Of a stretch of DNA of 64,000 nt, positions 15,300 through 24,715 are shown one piece after another. Source of the DNA: Sphingobium_A sp965228065 (GTDB taxonomy: Bacteria > Pseudomonadota > Alphaproteobacteria > Sphingomonadales > Sphingomonadaceae); the NCBI GenBank assembly GCA_965228065.1, contig OZ245788.1:6448001-6512000 (forward strand). Direction: 5' to 3'. Position 1 is the stretch's first letter. Every line of letters begins with the position of its first letter. Under the pieces are notes generated by a model. It did not search any database and was not told the DNA's origin. It saw only the letters and a list, made by a program, of their open reading frames with translations. Made by a program: the position numbers and the translations under genes.

Positions 15300-18083
15300 T
15301 TAGAATTTGTTCTCGGGATCGGGCCGAGACATTTCATCAGTGGGTCGCTCCGCAGGCCCGCCCGAAGAAGGCAAAGGCGGTAAAGGGGGTGTCGCCCCGT
15401 CTCCGACCCGAACCACTCGCCACGCGTTGCGCTCCGACGATTCCGCCTTCTGAAGCGTGTAATCACCTATGATGCGATCCTGATTTCGCTTCAGGAACCA
15501 GCCGAGCTTCGACTTGTTTATGGACCCCCGCTCAACGACCGGCAGTTCCATCAAAGCGTCCTGCAGATCACCGTCATATGCGTCCTGCAGCACCTTCCGA
15601 AGCGTCAGAGGCTTATCGCCAAAGGCCCGATACCACTCCTCCAACAAACGCTGCAGCACGTCGCTGTCCGGATCGGCCTGGACTTGATCAATCAGAACCT
15701 GAGCCGGATCAGGAAGACCGAGCCAGATCAGGGGATGACGACACAGATCCGACCACGCCCCGCCATAGCTGGCGATCGATGGCACGTCAGACTTGGGGCA
15801 GCCTTCCGCTCTCCAGGCCTCGATGATGGTGAGGACCGCCGAAACGTAGCGTTCGCGATTTGCCGTTATCTCGGCGTACGGATTGCCCGTGTATGCGAGT
15901 GTGGCGGGCGTCGCCGACTTCGCGTTCAGATTGATCGTGATGACGCGCCGCGAAAGATCGCGGATCGGGCCGACATTGTTGCCCGAACCCAGTACCAGCA
16001 CGGACGTACTCGCTGTGGCCGTCTTGCTGAAGCCGAGCACCCGTTCCGTGATCGATTCGGCTGTCAGCATCCGGTTGATCGGCCCATGCGGGATCCAGTC
16101 CGAATCCATGTCGTCGAATTCGAGCACCGCTGGCGCGGACAGCAGCAAGGACAGGACCGATTTGGTCGCCTCTTCCGAGGATTTCGGATAGCTCACCTTT
16201 GACGCAAACCCCGGCCCCGCGAACTTGGCGATTGTCTGGCACAGGTAGGATTTCCCTGTTCCCGAGCTCGGCGCCCGAACATGGAAAGCGGGTGCCACGC
16301 CGAGCGCTGGACGTGTGACGGCCGTGAAGATCGCGCACAGCGTGGCCGCTTCATCCACCGGCTTGGCGAAGTGAAATTCACCGATGAGATTGGAGCGGAT
16401 TAACTCCAATGCGCGCCGCGCCGCTTCCTTGGTGCGTTCCGGCAACGGAAACTTCGCGGCGTCAAAGACCCCGAGGCACCGCGACACCGAATCGTATCCC
16501 GGCTTCATGACGAGGGTTTTGGCATCCGAGCGGTAGAAGGGCTGACGCGCCAAGCCACGCAAGGGCGGGAGGTGCTTGTAGGCCTGCTTGCGCAACAGCA
16601 TGCGGACGTTCCGCTCCGGCGGATCAGCGCGACACCATTTGCCTGTCCGCCCATCCATCTTTTCCCAATCGCACGCATCCGAAAGCGCCAATGTCAGCGA
16701 GGCCTCGCTGAGCTGGCTGATGCTCGCATCGCCAGAGATGGGATCGTTGTTCACCTCGACGATAAAGCCACCCGATTGAAAATAGCTGCCGTGACCGGTC
16801 ATCACCTGTTCGGCTGCGTCCACAGCCGTGCTCAACTCGCCTTGAGTGACGCGAATGATTGCCCGGCCACGCCCCTGGGATGGCGTGAGACCGAACTGCT
16901 CCAGCACCTTGCCGATGTGAATGCCCTCGCCATGGGAATGAAGGCATCGAAATCCGCCGCTGGGATAGCCGCTGGATGGCTCGAAATATGCAGCGCCGGT
17001 ATCGAGCCCGTCCGTGTGCTCGTTCGACCACGGGCAGGTGACGTCATGCCGCCCATCCGAAATTTTCCGCTTGTACAGTCCGCGTTCCTTGAATGCCGAG
17101 ATAACAGGGTTCTCGGAGCTTCGCGGAAGGTACACCTCGTTCTCGGGCGGTCGTGAGGAGCGGCGCGCCTCATTCTCTGTCGATGCTGGCTTTGGCTGTT
17201 TCGAGACGGGCGCCAGCGCTTCGAGCAGTTGCGCGGCATCGTATGTGACATTCGGATTCCACACATGAAGGCGGCAGGAGAAAGGAACCCCGTCGATCAC
17301 GTATTTCGGCTTGCCGTTGATGCCATTGGGGAGTCGAGCCCATCGAGCCATGCCCAGCGCCCCTTTATCCGTCAGGCCTGCATCAGCGACCGCTCGTTGG
17401 AGCCGATCGATCTCGGCAACATCAGTCAGAGGGGTTTTGAGCTTGAAACCGATCTGGAAGTTGCCCGGACTGGTCTCCAGTTCCCATGTTGGACGAATAT
17501 CGCCGAGCAATGAGCGATCGACCTTTGTGCCCACGTCGTCGAGCATGAGGACGTGATATGCCGACGCCGTGTCCTTCCGGGCCGCGAGAGAACCATCCTC
17601 CGCACGCCGGAAGCTGGCGCAGTTGAAGTAGGTGTTGAGATCGCCCGAATACACCTCATCCACTTTACGGCCGTGGACTGGGATCCATGGCCCTTGCTGT
17701 GGATCGCCGGCTTTGCTGACCACGAGAGGGCTCGCCCCATCTGGCAGCGCATCGAAGAGGACACCGAGAAACGCCGCGTTCGAGAGGGTAAAGGAGGTAA
17801 AGGGGGCGGAGTCGACTCCCCCCTTTCCCTCTTCGCCGCCTTTTGCAGCGCCCGGAACCGTGATTGTCTTCGGATCGGGGCTCGATGCCGGGCGAGTCAG
17901 TTGGACAACATTGTCCAGTTTTTGGGGCAGAGTGATGCTGGCCGTATCGATAGGCGCAGATCCCGTGCTGTCGGCGACGCTATCCACGGGCGCGACTGTT
18001 TGTTCCGAGGCGGAAGACACCTCAGCGACATCGAGCAGCGGCATGCCATCAACGGACTGGCAGCGCGTATTTTGGGAAGACAT
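15300..18083 (-). CDS. Island replication protein: primase-like and AAA+ ATPase
   Basis: A 927-residue protein. ATG at 18083 is chosen because GAGGTAAGGATAACT precedes it; the frame also contains an ATG 19 codons upstream. After a low-complexity leader, residues of about 120-300 resemble the archaeo-eukaryotic-type primase of plasmid and phage replication proteins (YHVLMLDDVGTK, GFKLKTPL, ARWARLPNGIN). Near 345-380, CPWSNEHTDG and FRCLHSHG form a zinc-binding-like region. A Walker A (APSSGTGKS) lies near 605, a Walker B (LEFDDMD) near 654, and a sensor region (VLVLGSGNNVGP, then DLSRRVITINL) follows. Probably self-primed replication of the excised island, comparable in design to P4 alpha. The tail is Pro-rich. 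Confidence 0.75.
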   Translation of the reverse strand: MSSQNTRCQSVDGMPLLDVAEVSSASEQTVAPVDSVADSTGSAPIDTASITLPQKLDNVVQLTRPASSPDPKTITVPGAAKGGEEGKGGVDSAPFTSFTLSNAAFLGVLFDALPDGASPLVVSKAGDPQQGPWIPVHGRKVDEVYSGDLNTYFNCASFRRAEDGSLAARKDTASAYHVLMLDDVGTKVDRSLLGDIRPTWELETSPGNFQIGFKLKTPLTDVAEIDRLQRAVADAGLTDKGALGMARWARLPNGINGKPKYVIDGVPFSCRLHVWNPNVTYDAAQLLEALAPVSKQPKPASTENEARRSSRPPENEVYLPRSSENPVISAFKERGLYKRKISDGRHDVTCPWSNEHTDGLDTGAAYFEPSSGYPSGGFRCLHSHGEGIHIGKVLEQFGLTPSQGRGRAIIRVTQGELSTAVDAAEQVMTGHGSYFQSGGFIVEVNNDPISGDASISQLSEASLTLALSDACDWEKMDGRTGKWCRADPPERNVRMLLRKQAYKHLPPLRGLARQPFYRSDAKTLVMKPGYDSVSRCLGVFDAAKFPLPERTKEAARRALELIRSNLIGEFHFAKPVDEAATLCAIFTAVTRPALGVAPAFHVRAPSSGTGKSYLCQTIAKFAGPGFASKVSYPKSSEEATKSVLSLLLSAPAVLEFDDMDSDWIPHGPINRMLTAESITERVLGFSKTATASTSVLVLGSGNNVGPIRDLSRRVITINLNAKSATPATLAYTGNPYAEITANRERYVSAVLTIIEAWRAEGCPKSDVPSIASYGGAWSDLCRHPLIWLGLPDPAQVLIDQVQADPDSDVLQRLLEEWYRAFGDKPLTLRKVLQDAYDGDLQDALMELPVVERGSINKSKLGWFLKRNQDRIIGDYTLQKAESSERNAWRVVRVGDGATPPLPPLPSSGGPAERPTDEMSRPDPENKF

Positions 18084-18389
18084 AGTTATCCTTACCTCAG
18101 CCTCTGGCTGATCGTGTGTTGACCGTGGACTGGTCCGCACTTGCGGGTAAGGATGCCGCTGAAAGCGGCGGTAGAGCTAGTTTTCGCCGGGGTGACTCAA
18201 TCCACGCACCACACCGACGTGTCCCGCAATTGTCCGATGTCAGCGACTCAATCAAGCGCCTTTCCACGCGGCGCCTTCGTTTTTGCGGCATCGCGACACA
18301 GACTGGCGTGACGGTCGCGGGCCATCGCTGGCAATTTCATCCGGTTCGGATAGAAGATGGGCGCAAGTCAGATGCACCTGGAGCAGATC
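18084..18389. other. Divergent promoter region between replication gene and MucR-like gene
   Basis: About 300 bp between two divergent genes. GACTCAATC occurs twice (about 18193 and 18244). No further structure is evident. Confidence 0.4.
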
Positions 18390-18953
18390 ATGTCCGATAT
18401 CGAGAATGAAGGCGAAACCGAGACCAGCGGCTTCAATGCCGTTGAACTGGCCGCCGATCTGACCATGGCCTGGCTCGCCAATCCCAATACCCGCGCGAGC
18501 GCTGAGGATGTGCCCGACTTCCTGAAATCGATGCATGGCGCGGTGGTGGAGTTGGCCGGAGCTGGAGCAACCGAGCAGGCACCCGCCGAAGCGGCCCCCG
18601 AGCACACTCCTGCGGTAACGGTGCGTAAGTCGCTCGCCTCCAGGGATCACATCATATCCCTGATCGACGGCAAGCCGTATCGCACACTGCGTCGTCATCT
18701 ATCGGCCCATGGCCTGACACCCGAGGAATATCGCGCGCGGTACAATCTGAAGCCCGACTATCCGATGGTTGCCGAGACCTACTCGGAAGCGCGTCGTGCC
18801 ATGGCAAAGAAGATCGGCCTCGGCCGCAAACCGGGTGAGCCCGCACCGGCCAAGAAGGCGCCTGCTAAAGCTGCTGCCGCCAAGGCACCCGCGAGCAAGT
18901 CGGCTGTGGCCGCAAAGCGTGCTGCCCAGAAGCACCTGAGCGAAGACGCGTAA
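18390..18953 (+). CDS. MucR/Ros-family transcriptional regulator
   Basis: A 187-residue DNA-binding protein. The MucR core is clear: SLIDGKPYRTLRRHLSAHG, LTPEEYRARYNLKPDYPMV and ARRAMAKKIGLGRKPGE. The Cys usually found in the CLEDGK motif is Ser here, so the zinc site is probably lost, as in several family members. A long Ala/Lys-rich tail (KKAPAKAAAAKAPASK) resembles histone-H1-like DNA-binding tails. ATG at 18390 has CTGGAGC upstream; an ATG 11 codons earlier is possible. It is divergent from the replication gene and may control it. Confidence 0.85.
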   Translation: MSDIENEGETETSGFNAVELAADLTMAWLANPNTRASAEDVPDFLKSMHGAVVELAGAGATEQAPAEAAPEHTPAVTVRKSLASRDHIISLIDGKPYRTLRRHLSAHGLTPEEYRARYNLKPDYPMVAETYSEARRAMAKKIGLGRKPGEPAPAKKAPAKAAAAKAPASKSAVAAKRAAQKHLSEDA

Positions 18954-19229
18954 GCTTCCTTTCGGCAGGGAAAGCGGTCGATCGGCTAGAGCCCCAGTTG
19001 TGGCCATTGACGGGCGCAGCGTCGATCCCAAAGCGGTCCTTCAAGCACATAACTTTGGACCGCAGCTACTGGGACTTATCGGTCATACGCGCAACTCAGG
19101 TCATTCGCAGTCGAATTCTCAGATGCGTAAGATGTGCTGTCATTAGACGGCTATTTGAGGGTTTATGCTCCAAATCTTCGATATGAAGCGCGCCAAGGGT
19201 TTTCAGGGCCATCGACATCATCAATCCAT
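18954..19229. other. Intergenic between convergent genes
   Basis: About 275 bp between the MucR-like gene and the convergent restriction-modification gene. No gene, clear terminator or repeat is seen. Confidence 0.4.
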
Positions 19230-21656
19230 TCAATCAGGCAAGAACCCGTAATCGAACACCAGCGGGCGCAGCTTCTCACTTAACTTGCGGTAGGCGAGGC
19301 TGAACGGATCGAGGTCAACCATCTCGTTCCTGCTATTTGCTGTCAGCGCGTTGCGTATCTGATACCATCCAGCATCCGGGCGATTGAGCTTATATTCCTC
19401 CCGGATGCTGCGGCCGAACGAGCTACGGTGATACTGCGCCCATAGTTTGCGGCCCTCATCCAGCACGGCCTTGGCTTCCGCAGTCAGCTTCAGCTTGGCG
19501 ATATAGGTGGACATAAAGCTGGATTCGAACCGCTTCACCGCACCTACTTCCTTCTCCGTGAACGGGATGAAGTGGTTGGCGAGGCTCCAGCTTGAGCCGC
19601 TCCATTTGAGCCCGTCCGCGCCAGCGCTTAGGTTGCTGCCGTTGAACAGCATCCAAATGAGGCAATCCGTCTTGAAGGCGTCGGAGAGCGGCTCGGAGGG
19701 CTGTAGGAATTGATCTCGGTCGTTCAGCCATGTGGGCTTGATCAACCTGCGGACGGCGAACACGACAGCGGCCCGGTCGATGTTCTGCGCGTTGACGAAG
19801 AACCCGCGTGCGCTGCCGTAGCCGGATGAGAACAGCATCGTCTTGGTGTCTGCGTTCTGGAGGTCGTTCCCCGCACAATTCAGCCATCCTATCGCGCCGT
19901 CCGACCATCGCGTGCCCCGCAAGTCCTTCGCAGCGGTCGCCGGGATAACGGCGTTCTTGAGGGGCACCACCTTCGTGGTGTTGGACGGCGGACGGGGCAC
20001 CCACTCCGTTAGAAGAGGTTGCCCATCATAGTTGCGGAAAGTCTTTTGTCCTGCCGTGTTGCCCGCTCGATCGAGCACGGCGACATCCACATCCTTGATC
20101 GGGACATGCTTGCCCGTATCCCAAATCAGGAAGCCGATCGGGAAGTTGCCCTTCAGGCCGTCAAAGGCTTGGCTATGCACGGCGAACCCGCCAAGAAGCT
20201 TAGCCTTCCAATGGCTGCGGAAGTTGTCCAGGGTAGGCGTGCTGATATATTTGAGCTTGCTGAACATCGCCAACGTGGCAGTAGGGATTTCCTTATGCAG
20301 TCTCCCGACAAACTGCATGAATAGCTCGTTTGTTGCCTTGCCGTATTCGCTCATGAGGGTCTTTGCCACCATGGTGGCCGTCACGCCTGCCTTGCTGGTG
20401 CCTTCCTGAAGATCGGCGACCGTGTTGCCGCCGCTTGTCACCTCCGCGTAGGGCGGGTTGATCAAGACGAGTATCTTCTTCGCGCCCTTCTTCTTCTCCT
20501 TCACATCCGCGATGGCCTGCCGCAGTTCGGTGGGCAGTTTGCCGGTCAGCGTATAGTCGATCTCTCCAAATTCGGAGATATCATCGTTCAGATAGTCATA
20601 TTGGAAAATTGTCGCACCAACGCAGGTTTGGCTGGCCCGCATCACTTCGACGTCGGCTTTATCGAGAGTGCTCATGAAGATATTGCGGTAATTGCTATGC
20701 TTCACTTCAAGATTGCCGACACCGCAACACATATCCCAAACGATATAATTGCGCTGCCAGTTCTTGCCCAAAGTCAAGGCAAGCTCGTCATACGCCTTAT
20801 CGACGATGTGGAGCGGCGTGTAATACGCGCCTTTGAAGCTCCGTTCGTCGATCGGCAGTAGACTATCCCGACGCTCAAGCAGGTAGCGGCGGTGTTCTTC
20901 TTCTGGTGGCCGGTGGTAGATCGACCAGAATGACCGATAGCCATGCAGGCTCGCCAGTTCGTAGGTTTCGCCGTTTAACAGGAAGATGGGCTTCTCATCG
21001 TCGTGAAGCAGCTTCGCGGGGAGGTCACGCATTGCAGCCTTTTTGCCGTCGTGCATGATGTCGGCGAAGAAAAGCACGGCATAGTCGGCTTCGTCCACAT
21101 CGCCAAGTTCGCTGCCGATCATCTCCACCCACCTATCAAACACCTGCCGGAGATTGTCCGGGGTGATCGGGGTGCGGATGATCTTGCCTTCGGCGATCGC
21201 AGCCTTGACCGCCTTTTTGAACTCTTCCTCGTGGGTGGCAATGTCGTAGACGACGAAATGCGTCTCGATATGCGGGGCAACCTGCGCGGCGAGCGCATTG
21301 CCTTGCGCAGTAAGGGCCTTGCCAGCCTTCGAACCCGATCTTGGCCACTCGATCGTCTTATCTTCAAGAATCGGGAGCGCGTGTTCGGTGGATAGGAGCG
21401 CGGCCTTTTCGCGATCAATGACCGCAAGGAACGCCGGGATATGATCTCCTCTCCGGCGCGCATCGCGGAGGTAGAACAGCAACTGGGCGAACATCACGAC
21501 GGGCGTGGCAACGCCGCCCTTCGCCTCAAACCAAATTTCCTCCGACTGGATATCGACCAGGCCCTTGGTGTAGCGCTTCAGCCCAAGCGCCTTAATATAA
21601 GCGTCTTTGACATCTTCTTCAGTTTTGGCTTTGGCGAGGGCCTCCTTGAGATTCAT
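19230..21656 (-). CDS. Single-chain restriction-modification enzyme (type IIG-like) with N6-adenine methyltransferase domain
   Basis: An 808-residue protein. Residues 30-110 resemble a PD-(D/E)xK nuclease: VDIQSEEIWFEAKGG provides the acidic and ExK residues, followed by FAQLLFYLRDARRRGDHIPAFLAVID. A helical linker follows. The methyltransferase has GAYYTPLHIVDKAYDEL, motif I WDMCCGVGNLE (about 307) and motif IV NPPY (about 399), as in gamma-class N6-adenine enzymes. The C-terminal 350 residues would be the target-recognition part. No separate specificity or restriction gene is adjacent, so one polypeptide probably does both. It is likely cargo that defends host and island against foreign DNA. 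Nuclease activity is inference. Confidence 0.75.
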   Translation of the reverse strand: MNLKEALAKAKTEEDVKDAYIKALGLKRYTKGLVDIQSEEIWFEAKGGVATPVVMFAQLLFYLRDARRRGDHIPAFLAVIDREKAALLSTEHALPILEDKTIEWPRSGSKAGKALTAQGNALAAQVAPHIETHFVVYDIATHEEEFKKAVKAAIAEGKIIRTPITPDNLRQVFDRWVEMIGSELGDVDEADYAVLFFADIMHDGKKAAMRDLPAKLLHDDEKPIFLLNGETYELASLHGYRSFWSIYHRPPEEEHRRYLLERRDSLLPIDERSFKGAYYTPLHIVDKAYDELALTLGKNWQRNYIVWDMCCGVGNLEVKHSNYRNIFMSTLDKADVEVMRASQTCVGATIFQYDYLNDDISEFGEIDYTLTGKLPTELRQAIADVKEKKKGAKKILVLINPPYAEVTSGGNTVADLQEGTSKAGVTATMVAKTLMSEYGKATNELFMQFVGRLHKEIPTATLAMFSKLKYISTPTLDNFRSHWKAKLLGGFAVHSQAFDGLKGNFPIGFLIWDTGKHVPIKDVDVAVLDRAGNTAGQKTFRNYDGQPLLTEWVPRPPSNTTKVVPLKNAVIPATAAKDLRGTRWSDGAIGWLNCAGNDLQNADTKTMLFSSGYGSARGFFVNAQNIDRAAVVFAVRRLIKPTWLNDRDQFLQPSEPLSDAFKTDCLIWMLFNGSNLSAGADGLKWSGSSWSLANHFIPFTEKEVGAVKRFESSFMSTYIAKLKLTAEAKAVLDEGRKLWAQYHRSSFGRSIREEYKLNRPDAGWYQIRNALTANSRNEMVDLDPFSLAYRKLSEKLRPLVFDYGFLPD

Positions 21657-22029
21657 GCTGGTCGGGCATCCTTACGGGCAGTTTCACATTCGTTCCGCCC
21701 ATTGCTAACCGCTCGGCGCGCGTAAACCAATGCCTCAGTTCCGGGCGCATCTAGCGGCGAACAGGTTCGTGATGCCGTTGCGTTTTGCAGTCGTGCGTCA
21801 TTGTCGCCCCGACCGTGCTAATGAAGCCGCTTGCCGTCGGCGTTGCGATGAGCCTCTGTAAACGGCCGGTTTCCCAAGATCCGTCATTCTCAACCCGGTC
21901 CGCGAACGTCCGAACCTGGTCGGAAGCCGTCGCTTCGGCTGCATCCGATCAATGTCAGCTATCGCAATGGTGCTCCGCGAAAGTTGCTAGGAAGGCCTCC
22001 ACCACTTTCAGGCATTCGGACCGTGACGG
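21657..22029. other. Intergenic, no gene seen
   Basis: About 370 bp upstream of the restriction-modification gene. It should hold that gene's promoter. No reading frame with gene-like features and no repeat were found. Confidence 0.4.
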
Positions 22030-22299
22030 CTAGGGTGGCATCCGTATTTGCTTGGCAAGTGCTCCGATCCCGACGAGCGCCACGATCGTTGCAAGCGTCA
22101 CGAGCGGATGTTTGTCGAGCAGAAACATGGCGAGGATGAACAGCAGGAAGCCAAACGTTTCCTTCGGTCGAACTACCACGGCCCACAGCAGCACCAACGG
22201 ATAGACAAGAAGGAGGACGGCCAGCGCTGCCTTGAACAGGGCCAGACCGATCGTCACGACGAAGAGGAACCCGAGGAGCCTCACAGCTGCCGCTCGCAC
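22030..22299 (-). CDS. Small integral membrane protein
   Basis: An 89-residue protein, mostly hydrophobic: LLGFLFVVTIGLALFKAALA, LLLVYPLVLLWAVVV and FGFLLFILAMFLL, then LVTLATIVALVGIGALAK, so three or four helices. Family not recognised. Its start overlaps the end of the preceding gene by 19 bp, so the two are translationally linked. Confidence 0.6.
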   Translation of the reverse strand: MRAAAVRLLGFLFVVTIGLALFKAALAVLLLVYPLVLLWAVVVRPKETFGFLLFILAMFLLDKHPLVTLATIVALVGIGALAKQIRMPP

Positions 22300-22661
22300 A
22301 GGGCGACCAACTCCCCGCCCCCAGCGCTGTCAATCAACAGGATGAACGCAAACGCGTCATTGCTGATGGTATGAACCAGCACGTACCAGCGACCGCGCTG
22401 CCGAAGGTGCGACCAGTACGGGATGAAGCCAGGTTCGTCGCAACGGATGCCATCGCTCGGATTGACCAACGGCGAGTGGCCCAACTCCTCGGCCAGGGCC
22501 CCTTCTGTGTCGCCCGGTTCGACGATCACGATGTAAGTGAGATCGAGCAGGCCAGTTTCGGCGGCGTGCTCAACGATGTCTGTAATGATGGTATGTAGGT
22601 CGGCAGGCAGCGGTGTGGCCAAGGCAGCCAGCATCGCTTCCCGGTCAGGAAGTGAGATCAT
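22281..22661 (-). CDS. Hypothetical protein, paralogue of 22799-23170
   Basis: A 126-residue acidic protein. Its second half (RGRWYVLVHTISNDAFAFIL, then GGELVALCERQL) lines up by eye with the protein at 22799 (HDHWYDIVWVKSDFGEGLVL, then DAELLRACEHAL), indicating duplication. No signal peptide. Function unknown. First gene of a two-gene unit with the small membrane protein. Confidence 0.55.
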   Translation of the reverse strand: MISLPDREAMLAALATPLPADLHTIITDIVEHAAETGLLDLTYIVIVEPGDTEGALAEELGHSPLVNPSDGIRCDEPGFIPYWSHLRQRGRWYVLVHTISNDAFAFILLIDSAGGGELVALCERQL

Positions 22662-22798
22662 GGGTAGATCCTATTTCAGTTTGGGGGATGAAGGCGGGGC
22701 CTTCGAGGGGGCCAAAGTTGGCCATCAGGGGAACGATAACGATCCCTAAGGGGGATATGACCTTGCGTCGTGCAAAGGTCTGATCGGTATGCCGGCGG

Positions 22799-23170
22799 CT
22801 ATGCTGTCGCGGCGGCCAGAGCGTGTTCGCAGGCCCGAAGCAGTTCGGCATCGGCTGCCGGCGTGACCTGGACAAGGAGCACGAGCCCTTCGCCAAAGTC
22901 GGATTTCACCCAGACGATATCGTACCAGTGATCATGCCGCGTGATCAGCTCGACGGGGAACGCAAGGCGCCCCTCGTTGACCAGGCGAATGCCATAGGCC
23001 TGTTCGGCGTCGACCAGCGTATCGGTATCTTCGATCACCAACAGGTCGGCCAGCGGTTCATCGAACTCGGCCAGTGCAATGGCATAGCCATCGAGCAGCG
23101 TTATGAGCTCTGGATCGAGCAGCCGTTCGTGGGCAACGTCCAGGTCGGCGAGTGAGCGGAATAGGTGCAT
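22799..23170 (-). CDS. Hypothetical protein, paralogue of 22281-22661
   Basis: A 123-residue acidic protein. MHLFRS at 23170 is preferred as the start because GAAGGAAATCCC precedes it. Contents: LLVIEDTDTLVDAEQAYGIR, then the shared WYDIVWVKSDF ... ELLRACEHAL part. Function unknown. An intrinsic terminator separates it from the gene upstream, so it has its own promoter or depends on read-through. Confidence 0.55.
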   Translation of the reverse strand: MHLFRSLADLDVAHERLLDPELITLLDGYAIALAEFDEPLADLLVIEDTDTLVDAEQAYGIRLVNEGRLAFPVELITRHDHWYDIVWVKSDFGEGLVLLVQVTPAADAELLRACEHALAAATA

Positions 23171-23187
23171 GGGATTTCCTTCAGGCA

Positions 23188-23221
23188 CAAAAAAAGGCCC
23201 CCGGAGATGATCCGAGGGCCC
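23188..23221 (-). terminator. Intrinsic terminator after the coiled-coil membrane gene
   Basis: Read leftward: GGGCCCTCGG, short loop, CCGGGGGCC, then T7. It lies 27 bp past the stop of the gene at 23248. Confidence 0.75.
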
Positions 23222-23247
23222 GATTGGGTGGGGGGTGGGGCGGCAGT

Positions 23248-23736
23248 TTAGCCGTCTTTGACATCGTCGGGCGGTTGGAGCGGATCGGCTCCGGAAAGTT
23301 TGGCCCGCACCTTATTCTTGTTATTAGAACTGATGATAGCTGCGTAGATCGCGGCGGCTATGAATAGCGCTATTCCGATTGGAAACGTAACAAACAGCAT
23401 AATCACTGCCGAAGCCAACAACCCAAGCAGTATGACCGACTGGCACCCCGTCATTTCATCTTTAGATTTTTCTGAAATAAGCTTCTCAAACTCTTCCCTG
23501 ACAAGAAGTTCATCAACCCTTTCTTGATTTGTTGTATCATTCTGGAGATCAGATTTATCTTCAGTATGACTTTCGCTTGATTTCAACTTCATTGCACTGT
23601 CGAATCTGCGAGCCGCTTCACGTTGCGCAGCTTCCTGCGAAAGGGCTGCATTGCGCTGGGCAACCTCTTGTGCGCGAACGGCTTGCTCCTCGAGTTGTGC
23701 GCGGCGTATCGCAACCCGGCGTTTGATATCCATCAC
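23248..23736 (-). CDS. Coiled-coil protein with C-terminal membrane hairpin
   Basis: A 162-residue protein. Residues 1-60 are a Gln/Ala/Arg-rich coiled coil (EEQAVRAQEVAQRNAALSQE), a charged, lower-GC linker follows, then two hydrophobic helices (SVILLGLLASAVIMLFVTF and GIALFIAAAIYAAIIS) and a basic tail. Family not recognised. It is 9 bp from the DUF4177-like gene upstream and probably shares its transcript. Confidence 0.55.
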   Translation of the reverse strand: MMDIKRRVAIRRAQLEEQAVRAQEVAQRNAALSQEAAQREAARRFDSAMKLKSSESHTEDKSDLQNDTTNQERVDELLVREEFEKLISEKSKDEMTGCQSVILLGLLASAVIMLFVTFPIGIALFIAAAIYAAIISSNNKNKVRAKLSGADPLQPPDDVKDG

Positions 23737-23745
23737 CGTCTTCCC

Positions 23746-24117
23746 TTATTCGTCGTCTGACATCAGGGCGCTGGCTACGATGCCGCCAATCGCCAGACCC
23801 GCAACGCCAGCGGCAGCCTTTCGACCGACGCCTCGCGCGTAATCTTCTGCAACTATGAGGTCATCGATAGCGCGGGCGGAACGAGCCTCTCTCCTTGCCT
23901 CAGGGACCGGCCGTTCGAACGTGACCATCAGTGTCTCCCGGTCGCTGACGATGAGATGGCGCTGCATGACCTTTGCCATGAACACCAAGCGCCACCCCTC
24001 GGCGGCCATGAGGTTAATCGAAGCCTCCAGAACTCCGGTTTCAATCCGACCCTCACCGAGCAGGATCGAGCTTAACGAGCCGTCGGCAACATCGATGACC
24101 TTATATTCGTATTCCAT
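23746..24117 (-). CDS. DUF4177-like protein with C-terminal hydrophobic segment
   Basis: A 123-residue protein. The start MEYEYKVIDV and the core EASINLMAAEGWRLVFMAKV and LMVTFERP match the DUF4177 pattern (a small beta-alpha fold, function unknown). The C terminus adds a Gly/Ala-rich hydrophobic stretch (AAAGVAGLAIGGIVASALM) that could insert in the membrane. It is upstream of the coiled-coil membrane gene in an apparent operon. Confidence 0.65.
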   Translation of the reverse strand: MEYEYKVIDVADGSLSSILLGEGRIETGVLEASINLMAAEGWRLVFMAKVMQRHLIVSDRETLMVTFERPVPEARREARSARAIDDLIVAEDYARGVGRKAAAGVAGLAIGGIVASALMSDDE

Positions 24118-24204
24118 AGTTCTCCCCTCGGTCCGACTGCGGTAAAGGTCTTCCTATCGGTTTGAGCGCGATCCTTGCCTCGACTGGGATGACCGCGCGC
24201 ACGG

Positions 24205-24561
24205 CTATTTCCAGAACGCCTCGACAAAGGCGCGACAGGCGGTTCGGCCATTGAGTACATTCCGGCCGATCGAAACGCGGAGCGTCTGTTCGTTGAGCGG
24301 CTGAATTTCGCGGCCTTTGATCTTCGCCTCTTCGTAGGCACGGGCGGTTGCTATCGAGCGGCAAGCCACAAGCACAGCGTCGGCCTCTGAAACCATCTGA
24401 TACCGGGAATACCGAACGTCGATGGTAAAGCCGTTAGCCGTTGGCTTGATATCGAACTTGGCATTCTTGTCGCCGCCAGCCGCCAAGGGCCGGGATACGT
24501 CCGCAGGTCTGGTGCAGGCCGATATGGCGATGAGACACAGGATAAGCAGTGTTTTCTTCAT
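24205..24561 (-). CDS. Small lipoprotein
   Basis: A 118-residue predicted lipoprotein. The signal (KKTLLILCLIAISAC) ends in a lipobox with Cys at residue 16. The mature part has two more cysteines (VACRS, TACRAF) and FDIKPTANGFTIDVRY. Family not recognised. It sits upstream of the DUF4177-like gene on the same strand, with an 87-bp gap. Confidence 0.65.
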   Translation of the reverse strand: MKKTLLILCLIAISACTRPADVSRPLAAGGDKNAKFDIKPTANGFTIDVRYSRYQMVSEADAVLVACRSIATARAYEEAKIKGREIQPLNEQTLRVSIGRNVLNGRTACRAFVEAFWK

Positions 24562-24715
24562 GTTAGTTCCCCGTTTCGTGGTGATGATGTCCGTCAGCGA
24601 CGGCGCGTTGAGGCATTCACGTTCGACCTGATTTATCCGAACATGCCGCCAAGGCCAGTGAAAATGACACGATTGGTCTACAGACCGAAGGGTGCCCCTG
24701 CGGCCACATCCCGCA

